The translations under genes were made by a program, and so were the position numbers. Shown piece after piece: positions 8,296-15,173 of a DNA stretch of 64,000 nucleotides. The notes under the pieces were generated by a model. That model was not told where the DNA came from and made no database searches. It was given only the letters and a program-made list of their open reading frames with translations. The stretch covers positions 30,977 to 94,976 of the forward strand of contig MPNO01000010.1 in assembly GCA_002239065.1 (NCBI GenBank), in the 5' to 3' direction. How positions within the stretch are numbered: position 1 is the stretch's first letter; each line of letters opens with the position of its first letter. Origin of the DNA: Defluviicoccus sp. bin129. GTDB lineage: Bacteria; Pseudomonadota; Alphaproteobacteria; MPNO01.

Positions 8296-9261
8296 TCAGC
8301 CGGCGGGCCACAGCCCGACTTCCTTGTAGTACTTCACCGCGGCCGGGTGGTAGGGGTAGCCGTGCTGCTTGGCGAGGCGCTTGTCGGCGCTGAAGGAACG
8401 CCACAGCGGCCCGCCTTCCTTGAGCTGCTTCTCCTGGGTGTGCATCACCTTGGTGACCTTGTAGACGACGTCGTCCGACATGCCCTTGTGGGTCCACAGC
8501 AGGAAGTCGTAGGTCACGAACACCGTGGGCTCGACCACCCCGGTGAGCCCCTTGGCCGGCTGGACGACGCTCCATTCGCTCTTCGGGAACCACTTGTGCA
8601 TCGCCTTGAGCGACTCGGGCGTGTCGACATAGGAGATGTGCCTGACCCCGCCGTCGATCTTGGCGTCCATCTGCTTGACCCAGCCGGTGCCCGCCGCGGC
8701 GATCGCCCAGTCGATCTTGCCAGCGATGAAGGCGCGCCAGTGCTGCACCAGACCGACCTGGGGCACCGGCTTGATGTCGTCCATGGTAAGCCCGACGGTC
8801 CCCAGAGATCCGTTGAACATGTATGCGAAGAGCGGCGCGCCCTTGAAGCCGACCGGCATGCGCTTGCCCTTGAGCTGGGCGATCGAGGTGATGCCCGACT
8901 TCTTGGTGACCACCGCGCTCACGGTGAACTTCATGATCGTCGAGACCAGGCGCAGGTTGTCGTACTTGTTGCCCTTCGACAGCCCGATGCCCTCGAAGGC
9001 CATGGAAAACTGCGGGATGTTGGAGATCCCGAATTCGAGCTCGCCCGCGTTGACCACGGGGATGTATTGCTGGGTGCCGCCCATGGTCTGCTTGCGCATC
9101 TGGAGGCCCGGCGCGTGCTCGGAAACCGCCTTGGAGATGGTCGCGGTGATCTGCGAGACCGCGCCCGCCTTGGTGGCGCCGATGCCGACCGTCTGCGCCG
9201 CGGCGGCGCCCGCCAGCGTCCCGGCGGCGACCGTGGCCAAAGTTGCTTGAATCCAACGCAT
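8296..9261 (-). CDS. TAXI family TRAP transporter solute-binding receptor
   Basis: A 321-residue periplasmic protein with a signal peptide (MRWIQATLATVAAGTLAG, cut near AAAQT). The mature N-terminus, VGIGATKAGAVSQI, is the glycine-rich ligand loop of TAXI receptors, and MGGTQQYIPVVNAGELEFGISN follows, matching the family's Q-x-x-x-x-x-N-x-G-E-x-x-F pattern. It should bind the solute and deliver it to the fused permease encoded downstream. It is divergent from the TauD-like gene at 9372, with 110 bases between the two starts that must hold both promoters. Confidence 0.92.
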   Translation of the reverse strand: MRWIQATLATVAAGTLAGAAAAQTVGIGATKAGAVSQITATISKAVSEHAPGLQMRKQTMGGTQQYIPVVNAGELEFGISNIPQFSMAFEGIGLSKGNKYDNLRLVSTIMKFTVSAVVTKKSGITSIAQLKGKRMPVGFKGAPLFAYMFNGSLGTVGLTMDDIKPVPQVGLVQHWRAFIAGKIDWAIAAAGTGWVKQMDAKIDGGVRHISYVDTPESLKAMHKWFPKSEWSVVQPAKGLTGVVEPTVFVTYDFLLWTHKGMSDDVVYKVTKVMHTQEKQLKEGGPLWRSFSADKRLAKQHGYPYHPAAVKYYKEVGLWPAG

Positions 9262-9371
9262 GGTGTCGCTCCCGTCAGTATTTTCGGTTGGTGCGGGCGA
9301 TCATAGCCATGCGCCCCTTTGGAACAACCCGCGCGGCTGGTGTAGGCTGGGGCCGCAACCGGGAGGCGGAC

Positions 9372-10202
9372 ATGGACGGCCATCGCGGCGCGCCCTACCG
9401 GACCATCGAGGTCACCCCCTACAGCCCCCATGTCGGCGCCGAGATCGGCGGCATCGACCTCACCCGGCCGCTCGGCGGCGAGCAGCTCGGCGAGCTTCGC
9501 CGCGCGTTCACCGGGCACCTGGTGCTGTTCTTCCGCGACCAGGAGATCGGCTTCGACGACCATGCCAGGCTGGCGGAGTATTTCGGCACCATCGGGCATC
9601 ATGTCGGCGTCAGGACCCACAGCCGGCCCTCCGAGGACGACCGGGTTCGCCGCTTCCATTTCGACGCGCAATCGACCCGGGTCTCGGGCGACGTCTGGCA
9701 CACCGACCAGTCCTGCGCCCCAGTCCCGCCGCTCGCCAGCATCCTCTACAACCACACGCTGCCGCCCGACGGCGGCGGCGACACGCTGTTCGCCAGCATG
9801 TACGCCGCCTACGACGCGCTGTCCGACCGCATGAAGACCTTCCTCGACGGGCTCACGGCCTTGCATGACGGGGTGCCGGTGTTCGGCGAGGGCACGCCGC
9901 GCGCGACCCACCCGGTGGTGGCGCGCCACCCCGACAGCGGGCGAAGACTGCTCTACGTCAACCAGGCCTTCACCGTCCGCATCAACGAGCTCCCGCCCGC
10001 CGAGAGCAGGCACCTGCTCGCCTTCCTGGTCGAGCACTGCACCCAGCCAGAATGGACCTGCCGCTTCCGCTGGCGGCCGCACTCGATCGCGATGTGGGAC
10101 AACCGCTGCGCCCAGCACCGCGCGATCTCCGACTACCTGCCCAACGTGCGCTCGGGCTACCGGGTGCAGATCGACGGAATTGCGGCGCCGGTCGCGGGGT
10201 AG
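9372..10202 (+). CDS. TauD/TfdA family Fe(II)/2-oxoglutarate dioxygenase
   Basis: A 276-residue protein. The ATG at 9372 follows GGGAGG a few bases upstream; an upstream in-frame extension looks non-coding. The metal triad is visible as H110-x-D112 (WHTDQS) and H249 (CAQHRAI), and R264 (GYRVQ) is placed to bind 2-oxoglutarate. The N-terminal GAEIGGIDLTRPL is typical of the family. Members hydroxylate sulfonates, phenoxyacetates or related acids and release sulfite or phenol. The substrate here is not determined, but it may share the pathway of the divergent TRAP/Rieske cluster. Confidence 0.9.
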   Translation: MDGHRGAPYRTIEVTPYSPHVGAEIGGIDLTRPLGGEQLGELRRAFTGHLVLFFRDQEIGFDDHARLAEYFGTIGHHVGVRTHSRPSEDDRVRRFHFDAQSTRVSGDVWHTDQSCAPVPPLASILYNHTLPPDGGGDTLFASMYAAYDALSDRMKTFLDGLTALHDGVPVFGEGTPRATHPVVARHPDSGRRLLYVNQAFTVRINELPPAESRHLLAFLVEHCTQPEWTCRFRWRPHSIAMWDNRCAQHRAISDYLPNVRSGYRVQIDGIAAPVAG

Positions 10203-10277
10203 GGGCGTCGGCACTCGGCCGAGCGAGGAGCAAGCTGGACCGGATCAGGGAAAGCGCGAAAGCGGGGGATCCTCCCC

Positions 10278-11285
10278 CTACCCCCGCCCCACCGCGTGCG
10301 GCAGCGGCAGCCTCAGCCCCGCGCCGATATCGAGCGCTTTCCGGTAGACGTAGTGCGCGACGCCGATGTCGTGGCTGACCAGGCCGACGGTGTGGATCAG
10401 GTTGCGTTCGTCCGGGCTCTCGCGGCCTGCCGCCTTGCCGGCCACCAGATCGGCGATCTCGCCGTGCATGGTCTCGCGCGAGAACAGCCCGTCGGCGACG
10501 CTGCGGCGGAACTCGGGCGTCAGCATGTTGATGTCGAAGTCGTCGACCACGATCTTGTCCATCGCGGGCCAACCGGCCGGGTCGAGCTCGCGCCGGGCGA
10601 GCGAGACGAAGGTGGCGCCGGGCTTGAGCCACTCGGCGCGGCTCACGATGTCCTTGGACGTGGTACCGCCGACTGCGATGTCGGCACCGCGCACGGCCTC
10701 CTCGATCGAGGCCACCGGGGTGACCGGCACGCCGAGCGCCGCCGACCACTTCTCGGCGAAGGTCTCGCGGGTCTCCGGCCGGCGCGAGGTGCAGCGTATC
10801 TCCGCGAAATCGTACATCCCGGCGAGGCATTGCAGCGCCGTCGTCCCCATCGTGCCGACCCCGACGAGGCCGAGCACCCGGGGGTCCGGGTCGGCCATCC
10901 ACTTGCAGGCGAGGCAGGCGGCGGCGGTCGAGCGGATCGCGTAGGTCCAGTGCTCCTCGACGATGGCCAGCGCGACCGAGGTGACGGGGTCGCTGAGCAC
11001 GATGTAGCGGGTCGCGTCCAGCGTGCCGACGGTCGAGCGCTCGGCGTCTTCGTAATAGGCGTAGAGCCGGACCCCCGAGACCGGGATTTCGGAGAGCAGC
11101 GCGCCCTTGACGTGCCAGTGGTGGTGGAAGCGGTCGTCGTCGAGCCGGAAGGCGGGCGGGTCGGTCCAGCTCACCGTGCCGTCGGCGTGCATGCGGTAGA
11201 CGTCCTCGCACACCGCCATCGCCTCGGCCGGGCTCAGCAGGTCGAGCGTCTCGGCATGCGACAGGAACAGGAGCTCGTCGGCCAT
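10278..11285 (-). CDS. Ornithine cyclodeaminase / mu-crystallin family protein
   Basis: A 335-residue NAD(P)-binding protein. The ATG at 11285 shares one base with the upstream hydantoinase stop (TGATG), and the GTG one codon earlier is less likely. A Rossmann fold is marked by LVGVGTMG in mid-sequence, with TSRRPET as the second strand. The N-terminal part has the family's conserved substrate-binding layout (DPPAFRL, then GTLDATRYIVLSDP). Relatives include ornithine cyclodeaminase, alanine dehydrogenase and ketimine reductases, so the reaction is probably amine or imine chemistry on a small amino acid. The coupling to HyuB suggests hydantoin or cyclic imide catabolism; this is inference. Confidence 0.85.
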   Translation of the reverse strand: MADELLFLSHAETLDLLSPAEAMAVCEDVYRMHADGTVSWTDPPAFRLDDDRFHHHWHVKGALLSEIPVSGVRLYAYYEDAERSTVGTLDATRYIVLSDPVTSVALAIVEEHWTYAIRSTAAACLACKWMADPDPRVLGLVGVGTMGTTALQCLAGMYDFAEIRCTSRRPETRETFAEKWSAALGVPVTPVASIEEAVRGADIAVGGTTSKDIVSRAEWLKPGATFVSLARRELDPAGWPAMDKIVVDDFDINMLTPEFRRSVADGLFSRETMHGEIADLVAGKAAGRESPDERNLIHTVGLVSHDIGVAHYVYRKALDIGAGLRLPLPHAVGRG

Positions 11286-13057
11286 CACGCCTCTCCCGCG
11301 CTTTCGAGCGTCGCCATCGCCGCGCGCACCCGTTCGGTCGCCGCCGCGTCGAGCTCCAGCGTGTCGGGGTCGATCACCACGCCGTAGAGCGCGCGCGCCG
11401 CTTCCGCCGAGACGTAGCCCTGGCGCACGTCATCCAGCACCTTCTCCGCCGGGCGCTCCAGCGGCGAGCCGAACCCGCCGCCGCCGCCCGAATTGACGAC
11501 GAAGGCATCGCCGGTCTCGATCCGCTTCCAGAACAGCTTGGCGTTGGGGAATTCCGGCCCCGCCTCGCCGTTCACCCGGAGCCCGACGCGGTTGCCGCGC
11601 CCGGCGCGCCCGCCCTCGAGCCCCCAGGGCTCGCAATTGGCGCGGTCGGCCTGGCTGTTGAAGTTGAGCGGCGAGCGCGCCTGCACCACGTATTCGATGC
11701 CGAGCCCGCCGCGGTGCCGCCCCGCCCCGCCGGAATCGGCGATCAGCGCGTGGCGCTCGATGACGATGGGGTAGTTGACCTCCATCAGCTCGGACGGGCT
11801 GTTGTGGGTGTCGCCGTCGTTGAGGCAGACGGTGGCCGGCATGCCGTCCTCGTCATGCTTGGCGCCCCAGCCGCCCCCGGTCGGCCCGATCGCGCCGATG
11901 AACAGGGTGTTGGCGCGCGGGTCGATGCCGTTCATCCGCCCCATCACCAGATCGGCGTGGTGGCCGGCGGCGACGCGCTCGGGGATGGCCGGCGCGAGCG
12001 CCTTGAACACCGCGTCCACGATGGTCATCGGGAAGGTCATCCAGCTCCGCATCGCCGCCGGGCGCTCGGCGCTGACGATCCGCCCCGGCGGGATCACCGT
12101 CTTCAGCGGGCGGAAGCTGCCGTCGTTGATCGGGTAGTCGGTCGGCGAGGCGATGCATTTGAAGGCGACCTGGGAGCAAGCGTAAGCGGTCGTGATCCCC
12201 GAGTTGTAGAACCCCTTCACCTGGCGCGACACGTCGGTCAGGTCGATGGTCATCTCGTCGCCCGCGACCGCGACGCGGACGACGATCGGGATCTCCTTGC
12301 CGATGTCGATCCCGTCATCGTCCATGAACGCCTCGGCCTGGTAGACCCCGTCCGGGATCGAGCGCGTGCGTTCGCGCGCCGCCCGCTCCGACTGGTCCAT
12401 GATGCGGCCGATGGCGCCCTCGACCGCGTCCCTGCCGTAGCGCCCGATCAGCGCGAGGAAGCCGCGCTCGCCGGTGCGCACCGCGGTGAGCTGGGCGCGC
12501 AAATCGCCGAGCGCGCGCTCCGGCATGCGGACGTTCATCGCGATGATGTCGACCAAATCCCGGTTCAGTTCGCCCGCGCGCTGCAGTTTGAGGATCGGGA
12601 CCTGCAGCCCCTCGGCGTAGATGTCGGTGGTGATGCCCTGCAGCGTGCCGCCGATATCGAGCCAGTGCGCCATGCAGCAGGAGAACCCGACGAGCTCGCC
12701 CTCGTGGTAGACCGGCAGGCTAAGCGTGATGTGGTTGAGGTGGCTGCCGGTGACGTAGGCATCGTTGGTGACCAGGATGTCGCCCGGCTCGATGCCGTCG
12801 GTGCCGAAATGCGCGAGCTTGGCCTTCAGCGTCTCGGCCATGCCGCGGATGAACATCGGCAGGCCAAGCCCGATCGACACCGTCTCGCCCCTGGCGGTGA
12901 ACAGCCCCACGGTGAAGTCGAGCGCCTCGTAGATGATCATGTTGTAGGCGGTGCGCATGAGGTTGGTCTTCATCTCCTCGGTCACCGCCATGACCCCGTT
13001 GCGGACCAGCTCGGTGGTCACCGGGTCGTGGCTCGGGGATGCGCCGTTCTCCGCCAT
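11285..13057 (-). CDS. hyuB: Hydantoinase B / 5-oxoprolinase family protein
   Basis: A 590-residue protein matching the HyuB half of ATP-dependent hydantoinase/oxoprolinase: DPVTTELVRNG at the start, GDILVTNDAYVTGSHLNHI, then CMAHWLDIGG and a C-terminal GGGGGFGSPLERP, all hallmarks of the family. HyuB normally works with a HyuA subunit that binds ATP, and the pair hydrolyses N-methylhydantoin or 5-oxoproline, or carboxylates acetone-like substrates. No hyuA is adjacent in the window. The gene ends in a TGATG overlap with the ornithine cyclodeaminase-like gene, so the two form an operon. Confidence 0.9.
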   Translation of the reverse strand: MAENGASPSHDPVTTELVRNGVMAVTEEMKTNLMRTAYNMIIYEALDFTVGLFTARGETVSIGLGLPMFIRGMAETLKAKLAHFGTDGIEPGDILVTNDAYVTGSHLNHITLSLPVYHEGELVGFSCCMAHWLDIGGTLQGITTDIYAEGLQVPILKLQRAGELNRDLVDIIAMNVRMPERALGDLRAQLTAVRTGERGFLALIGRYGRDAVEGAIGRIMDQSERAARERTRSIPDGVYQAEAFMDDDGIDIGKEIPIVVRVAVAGDEMTIDLTDVSRQVKGFYNSGITTAYACSQVAFKCIASPTDYPINDGSFRPLKTVIPPGRIVSAERPAAMRSWMTFPMTIVDAVFKALAPAIPERVAAGHHADLVMGRMNGIDPRANTLFIGAIGPTGGGWGAKHDEDGMPATVCLNDGDTHNSPSELMEVNYPIVIERHALIADSGGAGRHRGGLGIEYVVQARSPLNFNSQADRANCEPWGLEGGRAGRGNRVGLRVNGEAGPEFPNAKLFWKRIETGDAFVVNSGGGGGFGSPLERPAEKVLDDVRQGYVSAEAARALYGVVIDPDTLELDAAATERVRAAMATLESAGEA

Positions 13058-13158
13058 GGCGCGAGATTAGCCCGCCCGGCCCGGCGACCGCAATTTGCCG
13101 GGCGGGGGCGCTCGAACCGCACGGCCCCTCCTCCCGTCTGCCCCGGACCGCGGCCCGG

Positions 13159-13203
13159 TTGCGCCCGCCGCGCCGAGGCGATATATACCAATGAGAGATA
13201 TCG
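13159..13203 (+). promoter_or_regulatory. Predicted vapBC promoter with overlapping palindromic operator
   Basis: TTGCGC (13159-13164) and TATATA (13182-13187) are separated by 17 bases. An inverted repeat, CGATAT (13179-13184) and ATATCG (13198-13203), covers the -10 element and the expected start site near 13194. VapBC complexes usually repress their own promoters at such palindromes. The inferred transcription start lies after the ATG at 13191, which supports the ATG at 13221 as the real antitoxin start. Confidence 0.5.
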
Positions 13204-13220
13204 TCACGAGGGCTCCGGCG

Positions 13221-13469
13221 ATGGCCAAGACCGCCAAGCTGTTCTGGAACGGGAGATCCCAGGCCGTGCGGCTCCCCAAGGAATTCCGCATGCCCGGCAA
13301 GGAGGTCCGGATTCGCCGCCAGGGCGCGGCGGTCGTGCTCGAGCCGATCGCGGACGGCTGGGAGTGGCTCGATGACGTCGCCGGAAAGGCCGAGGACTTC
13401 TTCCCCGACGGCCGCAACCAGCCGGAGATGCCACCGCCTCGGCCGGAGCTCGACGAACTGTTCTGCTGA
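13221..13469 (+). CDS. vapB: VapB-type antitoxin (AbrB/SpoVT fold)
   Basis: An 82-residue protein. The ATG at 13221 has GAGGG eight bases upstream; the in-frame ATG at 13191 precedes the predicted transcription start. The N-terminal half, MAKTAKLFWNGRSQAVRLP, followed by KEFRMPGKEVRIRRQG, is the swapped-hairpin DNA-binding domain of VapB antitoxins. The acidic, proline-rich C-terminal tail (about 45-82) is the part that normally wraps the toxin and blocks its active site. The stop overlaps the toxin start by one base (TGATG), ensuring coupled synthesis. Confidence 0.92.
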   Translation: MAKTAKLFWNGRSQAVRLPKEFRMPGKEVRIRRQGAAVVLEPIADGWEWLDDVAGKAEDFFPDGRNQPEMPPPRPELDELFC

Positions 13470-13879
13470 TGCGCTATCTCTTCGACACCAATACCTGCAT
13501 TGCCCTGATCAACGACACCTCGCCGACGCTGCTGACCCGGCTTCGCCGGCACCGGCCGGAAGAAATCGGCGTGCCCTCTCCGGTGGCTTTCGAGCTGTAT
13601 TACGGCGCGTTCAAGAGCCGCGGGCCGAACCTCAACCTGGCTGTCATCGACCGGATGGCGTTCGAGATCGTCCCCTTCGACGCGGCCGACGCGCGCGCGG
13701 CCGGCGCGATCCGCCGCGATCTCGAGGCCCGCGGGCTGCCGATCGGCCCCTATGACGTGCTGATCGCCGGCCAGGCGTGGGCGCGCGACCTCGTGCTGGT
13801 CACCGCCAATACGCGCGAATTCGAGCGGGTGGACGGGCTGGGGCTCGAGGACTGGTCGACCCCCCTGCCGCAAGGCTGA
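13469..13879 (+). CDS. vapC: VapC-type PIN-domain ribonuclease toxin
   Basis: A 136-residue PIN domain. The acidic magnesium site is complete: D6 (LFDTNTC), E42 (VAFELYYG) and D96 (YDVLIAGQA), with the late N114/E117 region (TANTREFERV) also conserved. VapC toxins cleave tRNAs or rRNA at specific sites and halt translation when the antitoxin is degraded. The RNA target cannot be read from the sequence. The length and all catalytic residues suggest an active toxin. Confidence 0.93.
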   Translation: MRYLFDTNTCIALINDTSPTLLTRLRRHRPEEIGVPSPVAFELYYGAFKSRGPNLNLAVIDRMAFEIVPFDAADARAAGAIRRDLEARGLPIGPYDVLIAGQAWARDLVLVTANTREFERVDGLGLEDWSTPLPQG

Positions 13880-13888
13880 GCGGCCTTT

Positions 13889-13911
13889 CTCCCGGTCAAT
13901 TCGACCGGGAG
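13889..13911 (+). terminator. Hairpin after vapC
   Basis: CTCCCGGTC and GACCGGGAG form a perfect nine-base stem around AATTC, ten bases after the vapC stop. A T-run is lacking, so it may be a weak or Rho-assisted terminator. Confidence 0.55.
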
Positions 13912-13925
13912 CGCCAACTTGCCGG

Positions 13926-13954
13926 TTGGCCGGGGGCGGGCGAGGGGCGATAAT
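13926..13954 (+). promoter_or_regulatory. Candidate promoter of the AhpD-like/molybdenum hydroxylase operon
   Basis: TTGGCC (13926-13931) and GATAAT (13949-13954) have a 17-base spacer. The inferred start near 13961 leaves a short leader carrying AGGGA seven bases before the ATG at 13984. The -35 match is weak. Confidence 0.4.
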
Positions 13955-13983
13955 CCGGCCGCTGCCACCGCAGGGACCGCGCC

Positions 13984-14628
13984 ATGCCCAATATCCGCAT
14001 GCTCGACATCGAGGAACTCAAGGCGGGCAAGCTCCGCCCGCTGGTCAACAAGGCGCTGCGCCACCGCGCGCCCGACCCCGCCTTCCACGCCATGCTGGGC
14101 CACAGCCCGGATACCGCGCGCACGATGTATCTCGCCTGGGGGGCGGTGTTCAACACCGGGCGGATCGACCACAGGCTCAAGGAGATCATCCGCGTCCAGC
14201 TGTCGCGGATGGCCGCGTGCCGCTATTGAGGCAACGTCCGGTCTGCTTCGGCGAAGCAGCAGGGACTGACGGAAGAGACCATCGACGAGGGCATCGAGGC
14301 CCATGCGTCGAGCGACCGCTTCACCCCGGCCGAGAAAATCGCGCTGCGCTATTCGGAGCTGATGGGGACCGCGCCGGAGAAGGTCGACGCCGCGCTCTAC
14401 GACGAACTGGCCGAGCATTATTCGGTCGAGGAGATCGTCGAGCTCGGCGCCTTCGTCGGCTTCAACGTCGGCTATCACACGTTTTTCGGGACGCTCGACT
14501 TCTACCCGATGTTCACCCCCGACGGGCGGCTGGTCGACCAGGCGGAATCGCGCCGGATCTACGGCGAGACCCCGGTCTCGCTCAACGAGGGCGCGATCCG
14601 GCGCGCGACGGCGGAGGCCGCCGAGTGA
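13984..14628 (+). CDS. Putative selenoprotein: AhpD/carboxymuconolactone decarboxylase-like protein with CxxU motif (TGA read as Sec at codon 82)
   Basis: Read through the TGA at 14227-14229, this frame gives 214 residues and stops at 14626-14628. The N-terminal 81 codons (MPNIRMLDIEELK..., LKEIIRVQLSRMAACRY) and the C-terminal part (GNVRSASAKQQGLTEE..., FTPAEKIALRYSELMG, VEEIVELGAFVGFNVGY) are both typical AhpD-like sequence in one frame, with no base gained or lost. The TGA falls where the second Cys of the redox CxxC belongs: C79-R-Y-U82. A SECIS-like hairpin follows. AhpD-like enzymes are thiol peroxidase or disulfide reductase components, or gamma-carboxymuconolactone decarboxylases, and a CxxU pair suggests redox work. 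The last codons overlap the next gene (GTGA). The alternative is a nonsense mutation producing an 81-residue fragment plus an untranslated tail. selA, selB and selC are not in the window. Confidence 0.7.
14236..14266 (+). promoter_or_regulatory. Candidate bacterial SECIS element
   Basis: Counting the U of UGA as 1, CUGCUUC (17-23) pairs perfectly with GAAGCAG (27-33), leaving the apical loop GGC (24-26). GUCC at 10-13 can pair with GGAC at 37-40 below a 3x3 internal loop. The E. coli fdhF SECIS has its apical loop GGUC at 22-25, so spacing and loop G residues agree closely. The hairpin also encodes SASAKQQ of the protein, as bacterial SECIS elements lie inside the coding region. Confidence 0.65.
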
Positions 14629-15173
14629 GCCTCCGCGCCACGCTCCCGCCGGTGCCCCGCGCGGCGATCGAGGACCCCAAGCTTCGGGCGCTGATCGGGC
14701 GCTCGGAAGAGACCGGCATCGCGGATTCGCGCTTCGTCCGGTTGATGGCGCATGTGCCGGGCTATGCCGAGGCCCTGCACGACGCGCTCGACCGCTCGCT
14801 GATGGAGGGCGAGGTCGACCACGGGCTCAAGGAGATCGTCCGCATCCAGCTCGCCCGGCTCGCCGGCGATCCCTATTTTTCCGCCTTCCGCTCGAAGCGC
14901 GCGCTGGCAGACGGGCTCACCGAGGAGCGGATCGAGGCGGGCTGCGGCGATTTCGAGACCGACGACCGCTTCACCCCGGCCGAGAAATGGGCGCTCCGCT
15001 ACGGCCGGCTGATGTACCGCGCGCCGCAAGCGGTCGACAAGGCGTTCTACGACGAGGGCAGGACCCATTATTCCGAAGCCCAGATCGTCGAGCTCGGCGC
15101 CTTCATCGCCTTCCACTACGGCATGCAGATCTTCCTCGCCACGCTGGACCTGCCCGAAGAAGAAGGTGGCTGA
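14625..15173 (+). CDS. AhpD/carboxymuconolactone decarboxylase-like protein, cysteine-less paralogue
   Basis: A 182-residue protein starting with GTG at 14625, which overlaps the preceding stop (GTGA). It is a clear paralogue of the upstream gene: DHGLKEIVRIQLARLAG against DHRLKEIIRVQLSRMAA, DRFTPAEKWALRYGRLM against DRFTPAEKIALRYSELM, and a shared IVELGAF. At the redox site it reads GDPYFSAFRS where its neighbour reads ACRYUGNVRS, so D and F replace C and U and this copy cannot do thiol/selenol chemistry. It may be a structural partner in a mixed oligomer or bind a different ligand. Confidence 0.85.
   Translation: MSLRATLPPVPRAAIEDPKLRALIGRSEETGIADSRFVRLMAHVPGYAEALHDALDRSLMEGEVDHGLKEIVRIQLARLAGDPYFSAFRSKRALADGLTEERIEAGCGDFETDDRFTPAEKWALRYGRLMYRAPQAVDKAFYDEGRTHYSEAQIVELGAFIAFHYGMQIFLATLDLPEEEGG

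Noticed and set aside
6687..8393. Plus-strand open frame of 568 codons opposite the TRAP permease
   Set aside because: The product is an Asp/Arg/His/Gln-rich string typical of the complement of a membrane-protein gene. The opposite strand encodes clear TRAP motifs.
13191..13220. Longer VapB start at the ATG at 13191
   Set aside because: The predicted transcription start is about 13194, and the extension MRDIVTRAPA is not a feature of VapB antitoxins. The ATG at 13221 has a better ribosome site.
14227..14229. Simple nonsense mutation creating a pseudogene from the AhpD-like gene
   Set aside because: It remains possible, but the TGA sits exactly at a redox Cys position, is followed by a SECIS-like hairpin, and the remaining frame is intact through an overlapping start. 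Chance alone explains this poorly.
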